This document shows, piece after piece, positions 20,961 through 32,427 of a DNA stretch of 64,000 nucleotides; positions within the stretch are counted from its first letter, which is position 1, and the number at the start of each line of letters is the position of its first letter. The translations under genes and the position numbers were made by a program. The notes below the pieces were generated by a model, which was given only the letters and a program-made list of their open reading frames with translations, searched no databases and had not been told where the DNA came from. The DNA is from Gnetum montanum (lineage: Eukaryota > Streptophyta > Gnetopsida > Gnetales > Gnetaceae), in the NCBI GenBank assembly GCA_015680685.1, contig MNCI01008125.1, positions 149,232-213,231 on the forward strand. The letters run 5' to 3'.

Positions 20961-22560
20961 GACCATCGTTAACCAATGAATTAAAGGCCCAAATCTACAA
21001 ATTTTAGCACAAAATTGGAGTCATTTGAAGGCTTAGAGACCCAAGAACATCATGAAACAACAAGGAAGGGAGGTTAGTATCAAAAGAAGAGTCAAAGTCA
21101 AGAGAACATCAAAATACGGAGTGTGGGTGATGGAGGGTCCCACGATGGACAACATAGAAACGGGTGTCATATTATAGCAATGGAGTAGGAGATTAACAAG
21201 CAAAACCAAAGGATATGCAAGTGAGTCCTCTCCATAGCAGGCTTAGGCCTTGTTTTCCCTTGCATATCTTTAACTAAGGGGTCCATGAGCCCCTTAGTTA
21301 ATGGTCACCGATGGTTAATACTCGTATCTCTAAGAACCAACCAAAGGATTTACAAGTACCAACAAACCAAGATACACGGTCGAAACATGAAACTGGTAGT
21401 GATGTGAGGAATAGAGAGCAATGGATGAGGGTAAGAGTGTGTCAAATGGAGCATCGAGGTCAAGATTGATACAGTTCCTTTGTGAAGTATGTGGTTAAGT
21501 GACCCAATAAGAATCTGCTTCAGGTCTGGATCAAGATCAACCATGTCCAGTGACATTGTAGTGATGGACTAATACCAACCCACCCACTGAAGACATACAC
21601 ATGCCTTCAGAGACCAAATCCCATTCTTGGTAAAGAAAAGGGAAGTAGGAAGTAAATAAGGGCCTTAGTTAGAGGGGATTGTTAGACCTATGTAACATGA
21701 CTTTTGAGTCCCATAACCAGTGCTTGTAGCCTATTATTTGATCCAAGGGGTGTGCTTTGAACTCCCATTTTATTTTCTTTTTATGGTTTTTTTTCTGAAT
21801 AGGAACCACACCATGCAAGGATATATTGGTGGGTCCAAGGGGTGTGCTTTGAGTTCCCATTGTTTTTTTTTTCAAATGGGAACCACACCATGCAAGGACA
21901 TGTCAGCTTCCTGTTATTCATGGCCATGGAATGGGTAGGAATCCCTTAGGACAGCAATGCACGAGAGATCGTAGGAGGATACGCATTCCACCACATCCCC
22001 TTGAAGTCACATCCTGTTCCTTACCACTCAGATCCTTCCCAAGTTCAGAATCCACCAAGGTCAAAGATTTATTGGAGTTGATTAATGAAAAAGGGACTGT
22101 ACTTCTCTTGATCCTGGGGAACCATAGAAAAGTGTGAGTGGTCGGATGTCATGGACTCATTGCTTGTTGCATGAAAGAAAGTGTAACTTAGTTTCCTAAA
22201 ACCAAAATGCTAAGGTAAGAACTAGATATAATAGACAACCCATAATAAGCATGCCCCCATTGGGCACAACCATCACACCATCACATCCTGTGGCAATAAG
22301 ACAACTTTATTAACAAAAATAAATAGAGGAAAATAAACAAGAATAAAACATAACAGAACAACTAAAGGTGACATATATTTATATATAAAAAAGAAAAAGA
22401 GTAGGTAAGAAATGTTAAATGTACGAACAATGATGTAAAATAAAAATGTGTAAAACAAAAAATATAGAAAAGACCTAAGAGGCTAGGACAATTATTCTAG
22501 TATGGGCAGCGATCTCCCCCATGACTAAGCTTGGAGGAGTAGATTTGAAAGATGTAATGT
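20961..22560 (-). mobile_element. Element B conserved non-coding block after integrase
   Basis: No gene. It contains two blocks shared with elements A, C and D: one with 'ctaactaaggccc' and 'aaagcacaccccttag' wording (here 21655-21870; A 42360-42485; D 46245-46350; C 30640-30850) and one with 'gggaggacccac' wording (here about 21215-21250; A 42895-42915; D 46780-46800; C 30185-30215). A simple duplication of the phrase 'tttgagttcccat' lies at 21755-21880. Conservation in four copies suggests RNA function such as packaging, or recent shared descent. Confidence 0.55.
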
Positions 22561-23770
22561 GGTCGACCACTTGATGAAGTGGTAGCAACACTGGATTGGT
22601 TTAATTCATGGAAGGGTTTTAATTGTTGCATGTTGACCAACTATGTTTTTGTTGGGCCTTCAGGTTTGTGTATGAGTAGGGCTCTGAATAAAAAGGTCTC
22701 AAAAATAATATAAGGTCCCTCCCACAGTGTTTGAAACTTGGTCCGTTGTAGCACATGTGTGGGGTTCCAATAGAGAACCTTATCTCCACATTGAAATGTT
22801 ACCTTCCGAATCCTAAGGTTATGACATTGTTTGTTATATGCCTTATGCACCTCATTTGATGATAGGGTTACTAATCAATTCTTATCTAGCACATTTAAGT
22901 TGATGAGCTATTCTCATTGTACTAGGGATAAGTCAACACCTAAGTCACTTACAGTGGATAGAGTTTGGAGTTTTGCCTGAATCAGGAGCATTGGTAGCTT
23001 TTCGTACACCAACTTGTAAGGGAAGTAGCTTATAGGAAGTTTCCAAGTTGAGTGGTAAGCCCAAAGGACGTCATTAAGTTTTGTCCTCCAATCCCTCCTA
23101 TATTTGCTAATTATCCTAGTTAGGATTTTTGTAATCTCCTGGTTTGTGACTTTGGCTTGCCCATTGGCTTAGGGGTGATAGGGTGTTGTTAATTTATGTT
23201 CTACTCCCAAACGATGCATGAGTTTACAAAAAGTATCACCTGTGAAGTGAGTGTCGTTATATGAAATGAGTGCATGTGGCACCCCAAACCTGCTCATGAT
23301 TTGCTATTGAAAAAACCGTGCAGCTGTGGTTGAGGAATAGTCGGTGACGACTACCACCTCTCCCCACTTGGTACAATAGTCCACCATAACAATGATGTAC
23401 ACCTTCTTGTTTAACATGGGTGCGATGAGGCCCATGAAGATGATGCCCCAAATGTCAAAGGGTTCTAGTGGCTAAATCCACTATTGAGGTCCCTCCATTC
23501 TCATCGTCATCCCACCATCTCTTTAACATTGATCACAGGAGCGGACAAACCATTGAGCATCTCTAAAGAGTGTAGGCTAGTAGTATCCTGCGAGTAGGTT
23601 CTTAATGGTCGTGTGCCTTCCTGCATAATGGCCCCCACAAGGGCCCTCATGAGCATCTTGGAGGATGCGTAGTTGATCTGCATCAAGGATGCACCATCGA
23701 ACTAACCTCTTATGTAAAGGTGTCCATTAATTTCCATGAAGTGCTTGGCTTTGTAAAGAAATTATTATTT
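22561..23770 (-). pseudogene. Element B integrase
   Basis: The minus strand carries a zinc-binding N-terminal remnant (23770-23520), the catalytic core with GIIFMG, an ISYNDTHF strand and HPxANGQAKVTNQEITKI helix (23480-23090), and a C-terminal domain ending near 22640 with DKVLYWNPTHV and LWEGPYIIFETF. The first catalytic Asp is lost (GID to GII) and Q-to-stop changes occur. It aligns throughout with the integrase of element A. Confidence 0.75.
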
Positions 23771-24340
23771 CTTCCAATGATCCAACTCCTTTGGTAGCTC
23801 TTGTGTAAGAAGATAGATAAGGATGTCATCAAACTAATTCGATTCTATGGGGGCCTCCTTTGCGATTGCTCCAGTAAAGAGGAGTTCATCTGGAAACTGG
23901 TCAAAGAGTGGGCTCTCCTCCTCCATGTTGTTCCATCATAATTGACAAGTGGTCAATAACCACATTCTCAGTTCCCTTTTTGTCTACCATAGTAAGATTG
24001 AATTCTTGAAGGATCACGAGCCACCGTTTGACACGGGGGCTCACCGTTGGTTTGTTCATAAGGAACCAGATGGCACTGTGATCTATATGCACAAACACCT
24101 TGTATTCGAGCACATAGTGTTGAAACTTTTCTAAGGTCAACACCACTACCATTAATTCCTTTTCAGTGGTGGTGTAATTTAGCTAAGCACCCACAATACT
24201 TTGGCTTGCACAGTGGATTTAATATGGATGCTTATGGTCATCCAACTGTGTGAGCACAGCTTCCAATGCATAGTTAGATGCATCCATCATGATGTGAAAT
24301 GGTCTAGACTAATCAAGGGCTCGTAGAATTGGAGTCTCTA
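23771..24340 (-). pseudogene. Element B RNase H
   Basis: Minus-strand frame with MMDASNYALEAV near 24300, TTTEKELMVVVLTLEKF near 24165, VHIDHSAIWFLMNK near 24080 and a C-terminal VIDHLS, which gives the D-E-D catalytic order of gypsy RNase H. A stop falls at about 24180. The segment down to 23771 is a spacer leading to integrase. Confidence 0.75.
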
Positions 24341-25250
24341 TGAGTTTTTGCTTCAGTGTTTGGAATGCAGATTCACATTTCCCAGTCTAAAAAAATAGGG
24401 CGTCTTTCTTGGTCAGCTCCACCAACAGCTTGGCGATCTTCAAAAAATTCTCAATGAAGCACTAGTAGTAGCCAGTGTATCCAAGGAATGACCAGATGTC
24501 CCTTATAGTTCCTGGCTAACTAGTAATTCCTTGGATGACCCTGATTTTCTTAGGATCCACTTTGATCCCCTCTTGTGAAATTTGATGCCCCAAAACAATG
24601 CCTTCTTGGACCATTAGATGGCTCTTTTGCCAATTGAGCCGTAAGTTAGTTTCTACACATCACTTCAAAACTTGCTTAAGGTGGTCCAAGGCCTACTCAA
24701 ATGTTGCCCCATAGGTGGAGAAGTCATCCATAAAAACTTCTACACCATTACCGATTTGCTACTAGAAGATGCTAAGGACAAGGAATTGGAAGATTGTATG
24801 CATATTGCACAGGCCAAAGGGCATCTTCTTGTATGCGAAATTCCCTCAAGGACTCATAAACGTTGTCTTGGCCTGGTCCTCTAGTGTAATCTAGATTTGG
24901 TTATAGCCACAATAACCATCTAGGAAGCTGTAGTAACAATGCCCCGAAATGGTATCTAACACCTAGTCGACAAATGGAAGTGGAAAATGATCCTTAAAGG
25001 TTTCCATATTTAGTAATCAAAAATCGATACAGATCCTCCATTTGAGATCTTTTTTGGCACAATCATGAGTGGGCTGACGGATTTACTATCTACAATGGGG
25101 TAGATGAATCCCACCTTCAAAAGTTGCTCAATTTCATCCTTGATGATCTATTTAAGTTTGGGATTCAGTCATCTTTGCGACTATCATCGTGGCTTCATGG
25201 AAGGGTCAATATAGATTCGATGTTGGCATACCCTAGGATCAATCCCTATT
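24341..25250 (-). pseudogene. Element B reverse transcriptase
   Basis: The catalytic box reads VFMDDF at 24737-24720 (minus), the Athila form of YVDD. The thumb (MVQEGIVLGHQIS) lies near 24600 and the palm and fingers from 25250. Several frame breaks occur upstream of the box. It would copy the element RNA into cDNA in the cytoplasmic particle. Confidence 0.75.
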
Positions 25251-26250
25251 AACTCAGGATATGACCATGCGAAGGTAGTCAACCACTTGTTCACCATCCT
25301 TAGCAACTTCTTTTTTTACTTTGGAACAAAAGTGGCATTGATTATTACCAGCTTACCATTCTGCAAGAATGCATATTCCAGATTGTCCAGTAAGGGTTTT
25401 AGTTTTAGGGGCTCCTGTTTAAAGCTTTCAGGGATCTGCAACTTTCCCCAATTAGTAGCATCATTAGTAGTGGAAAGTTGTTGATGGACTATTCCAGTTC
25501 ATCTATGCTCCCCATATAGGTACATACAAGGCTCTCAGAGGATTCCATGCATAGGGTGCTACTATCAGAGTCAGCAGTTAGCCATTGGGTGCCTTCTTGG
25601 TTAGTGGCTGCTGCATACAGGCATCGTTGAATTTCTGATTCGGTGGCACATCGACTACATGCTTGAATGGATAATCACTCAATGGACCAAAGTTGCTACA
25701 CACAGTTACACCCGGAGTCACTGTACATGATGCATGGAACACGTTTCTTCTCAATCTTCCTAAAAGGATTTTCCTTGGAAATTCCAAAGGAGAGATCTCA
25801 AAGTCCTAAATGTGCATCCACCGTGCTGAGCCATGCTCTTCCCATTATAATCAGGAAGTTCCCCTTGTAATTATCGACATGGATCACCAGGAAATTAGTA
25901 GGGTAGGACGACCCACAAATGATGGTTACAATATCTTCTACCAATCCCAAGGAAATAGTAATGCATTGGTCTACCAACTCAAGCCAAATGTTGCTTTCCT
26001 TCAATAGAGGTAGGTTCTAAGTCTTATACATATCATGTAAAATCAGGTTGACACCTGACCCCAAATCCAAAAGAGCTTTGCATTGCTTATTCCCTGCTAC
26101 TTGAAGATATATGAGGGGGCTTTCTAGATCAGTTAATTTCTGAGGAAGAAGACCCACCTTAATCCAATCTGTCATAGCATGTGTTAACATGACAATTTGC
26201 ACATTGGAAGGCATTTGGATCGAAGGTTGCTTAAAGGATTGAGTGTCAAA
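25251..26250 (-). pseudogene. Element B protease and protease-RT linker
   Basis: At 26214-26017 the minus strand is open and includes HAMTDWIKVGLLPQKL, then KALLDLGSGVNLI. The active site should read D-S/T-G but reads D-L-G, as in element G; element A keeps D-S-G at the same place. A following stretch (25998-25800) reads YPTNFLVIHVDN and GRAWLSTVDA, matching the later protease. The remainder is linker. Confidence 0.7.
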
Positions 26251-26859
26251 GGCAGCTAGAGATGTAGGGACACTGGCCGCAGGTGAGTGTGAGGGTGTGT
26301 TTATGTTATTAAGTCGAAAAAAGGAACGTTTCCATGGTTTTGGTTCTAACCCACTCGACTGAGAAACCGATTGTAAATTAATGGCCCTTGTCGCATTACG
26401 TTGTTGTGGCTATGGAGGTATTTCTCCCTGCATAAGCAGAGCAGCAGGTAGTGAGTTAAGGGTTGATGGATAGGTATGGTCGAAGGAGGTGGCAAAGGAT
26501 AATGCAAATGTGGGTTTTCCCCCTTAAGTGACCGAGATTGGGCTCGAAAGTATTTTTGCAAGTAGTAATGATTTTGGAAGGTTGCGTGACTAGAAGAGTC
26601 CCATGGAGAGATTGGCTACTGAATGTAGTACCCATAAGGATCTAACTTCTGGTAAGTGTACTGCTGCCTTAGGGGTGGCATCCCCCATGACTGTGGGTGC
26701 TATCATTGTTGGTAGTGCTCATATAATTGCGATGGAGCTCCACTTGGATAATATCCCTGCTACTAGTGGAATTGCCTGGAATTGCCTTGGGGATAATGTA
26801 ATCTCTAGGGTGTTTGCATTTTTGCTAAGTGAGAATTTAGAGCGTACACCCTAGACACT

Positions 26860-28640
26860 TGCAAATGTGACACCATGGGGCAACATCCCTTAGGATGTTT
26901 GTACTAGCATATGTCACATCCATCGTCTTCCTCAGTGTCTGAGTCTGTGACTTGTTCTACTATAGTAGCCTTACCCTTACCTTTGTGGTAGGCATGTTCG
27001 GCCTCTTTTCTCCTTCATCAATCTTGATCATTACTTTGTTCTTTGGATTCTTCTATGATTTTTAGAACACTTTGGAATTTTTCATCAAAAGAATCCCACA
27101 TCTTGTCCACCTTGGCCGAAATTTCAGAAGTGAACTTTTTTATGGGTAAAGTCTTCCGGTTCACCACTGCATCCAGAGATGACTCCTCGTCTTCATAGAA
27201 TTAGACCTCCCTCTTCCGGATGGAAGGGTCCATTTATATTCCTCTACACTTTTTCATTTTCATAGTTCTCCCTCTTTCTTGGTTACCTACTCAATTAATC
27301 ATTGAAGATGATGAGCCCTTAACTTGGATAGTCGTCCTTGAGCATAAACCCCAAGGGTCCTTCTTGTTTTGAAATAGAGCCCATCTATGACATGACGGAG
27401 CTATTCTTGATGAGAGTAGCCATGACCAAGACATCGGTGCAATAAGGAGTAATATCTACCCATGGCTACATCCAAGGGTTCGTGGCTACCTTTTTTCCAC
27501 CCTTGAATCTGTCATCTCAGATTACAGACTCTAGATTAGGTTTGGTATTTGTCATTGAAGAGCTCCAGCATCATACTCCATCACTTGATTGATTTCAGCT
27601 CCAAAGACCGATACTAGCTTTTGACTTCCTTGGTGAGTGTTTAGGGGAACAACTTGAGTTTTTGCCATTCATTTTCAATATTCTATAGGGTGCAGGTATC
27701 ATGAAATGCTTGCAGGTGATTCTGTGAGTCGCAATTATATACCCCTTCAAATCTAGGAATGTTGTTCATATCAAGGCACTTGATCCGACTATCTCTCAAG
27801 TGCCTTGTAGGAATGTGAACTACCTTTGCTATGTTGAGCATGCTTTGAGTGGCAAGTAGTGGTTCACCAGAGTCATGGCCATGATGATGGCCATGAAATC
27901 TTTGATGGTCTTTGGTACCTCTCTTTCTATGATGGTGAGCCTCCTGTGAGTGTCCACACCCTTGGTCATGATGTTCCCGTCGGCATCCTCGATCATGTCG
28001 GTCTCAGCGATCACCATCATCACAATCCCTCCTATGACAATTTTGGTTAGATTTAGAACCTGATGAAGCTAAGGTGGAAAGAAGGGAATGAGAAGAGGGG
28101 GGAAACTACCACCCCCATTATGTTGGTCACCTCCTCTTCCATGACGACGGCCTCGATCTTCATCTCCATCTTCACCTTCGACATGATCTCTTCTGGGGGA
28201 TCCCTCAGCATCCTAGAACTCCCGGTCACTTGAACCTTTACTCTGTATGATGGATTGAATGTTCTGATGCAAGGGTAGAGATGCAAAAGAACGGGGATTA
28301 TGAGGAACAGGTTCCTCATCATTGTGTTGGGCCTATAGGGACAACGAGTTACTGGACCATTTTCCCTTTGCTCATTCATGATGTTTTTCCTACTGCATGT
28401 CCCATTTATGTTGTGCCTCATTTGGAAAATAGTCTGAATAATCGTGATCCTCCATCATATACTTAACTCGATCTTGAATGCCCAATCTAGTAAGAGTTTG
28501 GAGCAGCATCTTGGGAACTAATCGATTAGGGGGCAATATAATGTTTCCCTCCATGTCTCGCCATTGCATCTACTCATCCTGATGCAAGATGAAGGTGAAG
28601 CTGGGTATATACTCATTCAGATGAGTATATACCACCCGAC
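26860..28640 (-). pseudogene. Element B gag
   Basis: The N-terminus near 28625-28560 reads SDEYIPSFTFILHQDE and WRDMEGNIILPPNRLVP, matching element A gag from 35940. An Arg/Asp/Gly-rich middle follows, then the capsid-like region (27700-27400). A zinc knuckle C-x2-C-x3-H-x4-C lies at about 26920-26882. Stops and shifts are spread throughout. Gag would form the virus-like particle. Confidence 0.7.
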
Positions 28641-28836
28641 ATTCTTGGGGCACTTGTGGGTTGGATTCATCTCACCTGTAAGAAGAATACATATTAGTGT
28701 TAAACAACAAATAACTCGGTGTGCCTTACTCTTACCTAAGTCATTTAGAGTGAGTAGATTTTGACGTAATGGGTTCGTTCCAACGAAGTGAGTGATGATC
28801 TTGCTAAGGCTAGATAGCACACAGAAGACTAACAAT

Positions 28837-28853
28837 CCCCAACAATGATGCCA
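28837..28853 (-). other. Element B primer-binding site (tRNA-Asp type)
   Basis: Minus-sense TGGCATCATTGTTGGGG lies one base inside the 5' LTR end. The complement of the plant tRNA-Asp 3' end is TGGCGCCGTTGCCGGGG; the five differences are all C-to-T or G-to-A, as left by decay of methylated cytosines. Confidence 0.75.
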
Positions 28854-28854
28854 A

Positions 28855-29724
28855 TGATGAGCGGTGAGGTACTCTTATGCCCAACCATATTAATCACAAG
28901 CATTCACACATGATCCAGTCAAATTTCAAAGATTACGAGCACTTACACATAGTATTCTAGTGATCAAAATGCTAGTTAGAACGGTCATTGTCCTCTCAAC
29001 CTCACTTGTGACATTCTAGAACAATGGTTAAGTGAGACTGAGGCATATGATTTTTATGTTTTTTCTTTTATTCTTAATATTTAATTCTTCTAATATAGGG
29101 AGTAAAAGGACTAGATAATTGAAGATTTCACTACTCTATCGCTCAACTACTCCTAGCATAAGTAGCCATTCCCACCCTTCGTGCACATCCCAAGCATGTC
29201 CTAATCACTATTGGGTTGCCAGACGTTAAGCATCACTGGGTTGCCAAGTGTTAGACATATGTTCGAGGTGGTCGTGCTTATGTGTTCTCATGGACTACTA
29301 AAGCGTACTGTGACTATAAAATGATAACAAAAGCATGAAAATTATTAAAGTATTAAAATATTAATGCTTAAGTAATCTAGTTCAAATGCTGCAAGGAATG
29401 TCCAAAAAGCTCGTCTTTATTATCATTCATACCAATGGGCTCAGGTACATTAGCGCTCGAATAAAGATCCATACACTCTTCGAACTATGTCTGTGAGAAC
29501 TTGGAAAATAATCTAACTCCTGTGGAAACAAACTACAAGAGATTTGCTACAACTTGAATAAATGTCGCAGGTTCACGCATATTTATAGCGGAAAATGGAC
29601 TCTGCATTGACGAGGCCACATCAACACTTGGAAAGATGCGTCAATGGGATCATGTTAATGTGGCCGCGTTAACGAGGCTTCGTCGGCGTAGCCTAGTTGA
29701 TGCAGTGGACTGGATGCTTCATCA
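28855..29724 (-). repeat. Element B 5' LTR
   Basis: 870 bp, the partner of 16396-17250, with the same TGATGA/TCATCA ends. TATA box tataaatat at 29587-29579, preceded by TTGACG-type motifs at 29605-29700. It is followed in minus sense by the primer site. Confidence 0.85.
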
Positions 29725-29729
29725 CATGC
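29725..29729. other. Right target-site duplication of element B
   Basis: CATGC, the counterpart of CATGA at 16391-16395. Confidence 0.65.
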
Positions 29730-31510
29730 CTTCTTCCTTAGGCATTTCTTTTAGCATCACCTATAGTCACCAAAGGATCAACATTAGTTTTGGTAAATTT
29801 TTCTTAATAATTAACCCTTTTCGAATCCCTCAGTTTGCGTTTAACCATAAGGTGATGACAACATAGTATGCCCAAGGCTATGAGGTAACTAAAATCATCA
29901 AGTTGTTCACATTATTTTGATCAATTACTATTAGTTACCACAATGTTCAAAAATAGGATGTTAGCAAAATTTCAAAATGAACATCCCTAGCCCCCATGAC
30001 TAATGAGCATAACTCCAAAAGTGCACAAGTTTTCAAAAAAATTGAAACCAAAGGTTTGATTCAGAAGATTGCAAAGAAATGCTAATGGATATGGAAATAA
30101 AAAAGTATTATGCATAAATTACAATAAACCATCACTAATGTTCGGGAAGATGTGAAGGTTAGTTCAAAGCCATGATCAACAAAAGTTATGCAAGTGGGTC
30201 CTCCCCAAAACAAGCTCTTTCCATAATGCCCTTGCATAACCACTTCTATAGATGTTTGTGGGTACCCAAGAAGTTAAATGTAGACCATGCCTTTGTTCCA
30301 AACAACAAAAAACTACCATGGTTGGGATGTTGCACTATACTATACAAAACTAAAAGGCTCATAATCACATGCAACAGTGAGGTGAATAATGGGATGAGAA
30401 GAGATTGCAAAGATCAGAATGTAAGGTACTTGACCATGTCCACAATAGGTTCTTCTGCAAAATGTGATTAAAATGATCAACATACCTATCTTTTCAAGTT
30501 TAGACCAAGTCCATATCATGAACAATGACCTTGCATTGATGTGTTCCTTCCTGTCGACCATCATGAGTCCACAACCGCCTCAAAGAATAATCATCACTCC
30601 AAAAAGAGAAGAAAAGAGAGGAAGGAAGGAAGGGCCTTAGTTAAAGGGGTGCCTTCAAGCATGGGTAACATGTCCTTCTAACCCCATAACTAGTGCTTGT
30701 AGCCCATTATTTTGTGAATTTCCATTATTATATATATTTTTTATTTTTCTTCCTTTTTTTTCTTTTTTTTCTTTTTATCCTTTTTTTTATTTTTATATAT
30801 ATATTTTTTGGATTTTAAATTTTTTTGAAATGGGAACCACACCATGCAAATGCATAGCTTCAGATTTATTGAGTGACGAAGGAGTGATGACACGTTCCTC
30901 AAGGAGTCATAAATCACACGAAGGAAGTCAAGAAGAGAACCCAACAAATCCCCTTGAGATCACACCCTTACCATTCCCACTTGGTCATTCCCTCTTTCTT
31001 CAAGGTACAATGATCATTGATTAATTTTAGTTTCATGAAAGAAGAACCAAATTTTTTCCATGAAAAAGACCTTTTATTCATAAAACTAGAAGGATAGATG
31101 AGGTGGTCTCATTACTTTACACAATTACTTACCCAATCATCTTGATAGCATATCACAAAAACCCAACACATAGTGTTGACTTCTACATCATGACTTGCCA
31201 ATATTATTAATAGAAACATAAATACATTCATAAACATAAAGAAAATGACTTAGGAAAAGAGAATATTATAAAGAAAAAAAATAAAAATATTAAGAAATGG
31301 AAAACATATGAAGAATCAGAAAATTTTGGAAGAAATAGGAAAATGATAAAAAATTGTAAAACAAAAAGGTGAAAATACTTATTAGTTCTTGAACCAGGAT
31401 GAAGCATCTCCCCATGACTAATCTTATGGGCACACATTTGGGAGATAGATTGCATAATCCCTTAGTTATACATCACTATTTTTCCATTTGTCAACATTAC
31501 TAATTTAATT
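29725..31510 (-). mobile_element. Element C interior, far side of element B
   Basis: Continuation of C after removal of B. It has the conserved post-integrase blocks shared with A, B and D (30185-30215 and 30640-30850) and, at 31455-31380 in minus sense, a KISHGE-type phrase that follows integrase in B and D. No integrase is left: C is cut at about 31510. Only about 700 bp separates the C LTR from the conserved block once B is removed, so C has no room for the long extra ORF. T-rich simple sequence occurs at 30720-30830. Confidence 0.5.
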
Positions 31511-31512
31511 AA

Positions 31513-31964
31513 TCAAATGGTAGCACATCTAACATTGGTGATGGTCTTGTTTGAATCATTCAAAGATATATCTTCATCTAGACTTAAAGGTATTTCCCTT
31601 TTGGAAGATCTAGGTGTGTTTCCTTCTTCTTGATTTTCTATTTTAATTCCTAGGTCTCTATGTTTAATATCCTTTTTCAGTGTATAATCAGAGTGTAATA
31701 TATATGCATCTAAGTCCTTTGTTTGGTCTATTTTCCTAGGTCTAGAAATAATAAGCAGATCGGTTGCTTCCATGAATCTTTGAAATAGTTTTATATTTTC
31801 ATTTTCAAGCCAGTAGGTGTCTTCTAGTTTAGTGGCTACTACGTAGACTAGTTTTTGCTTAAACACTTGCTCCTAAACTTTATGATGGGTCAATATAGGG
31901 GTTGTGTGAATATTTCAAACTTTTAACCCACAACTGTACCCTTTATCATGATTAGTTATGCATG
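31513..31964 (-). pseudogene. Short open stretch, possibly gypsy protease-RT linker
   Basis: 117 open codons in minus sense rich in K, E and D (begins MFKQKLVYVVATKLEDTYW). The sequence just upstream (31890-31980) resembles the protease-RT linker of elements G and B. I do not recognise the protein. It abuts the minus-strand LTR-F and may belong to either neighbour. Confidence 0.3.
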
Positions 31965-32410
31965 GATTTTTCTTTTGTCTCTCCATAGTGTTAGATTCAT
32001 TGTTTCCAAGATTGAAATACAAAGTAGAGTACTATCTAAACCATTAGCTAAGCAACTATGACATAACAGGAGAAAAATAAACTTGTAGGATAAAACTAAA
32101 GTAGCTAAATTGTTATTGAAATTAGAATGTCTTTCTACAAGTAATTCTTCAGTATTCTCCTTTTTTTTATCAGTTCTTCCACCCCCCTTTTTACAAACGT
32201 GATCATGCCTTTTATAGCCAAAACATGAAAAATTAGTTATAACTACAAAGAGGTTACAAAATAATTATGAAAACTGCTAGCCACTTTCTTTTCACTAGCA
32301 TATTTAAGGAAGTCTAAAAGGGATAATTTCTTTTGGACTTCCATAATCATTGGAGTCTTTGCTGCGAATTCTTAAATGTGATTATTTTATCATTGAACTA
32401 GGCTTTTAAA
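31965..32410 (-). repeat. LTR-F copy 3 (diverged, minus strand)
   Basis: Reverse complement aligns with 4130-4390 and 51460-51690: TATA box in 'ctataaaagg' (about 32209), then 'gaagaattacttgtag', 'tagctactttagttttat' and 'gttgcttagctaatggttta' phrases in the same order. Only the U3-TATA-R part is recognisable. It lies directly downstream (minus sense) of the unknown ORF 32428-34437, as a 3' LTR would. Confidence 0.5.
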
Positions 32411-32427
32411 ATAACCTTGCTTATGTA

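Larger units (their letters stand above)
16396..29724 (-). mobile_element. Athila-like LTR retrotransposon (element B)
   Basis: A complete but decayed element of about 13.3 kb in minus orientation. It has paired LTRs (28855-29724 and 16396-17250), an Asp-tRNA primer site, gag, protease, RT, RNase H and integrase in that order, then about 5 kb of extra sequence with an internal promoter-like module and a long ORF. It is inserted in element C. The two LTRs agree at roughly nine of ten positions by eye, so the insertion is old. Every coding domain carries stops. Confidence 0.85.
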
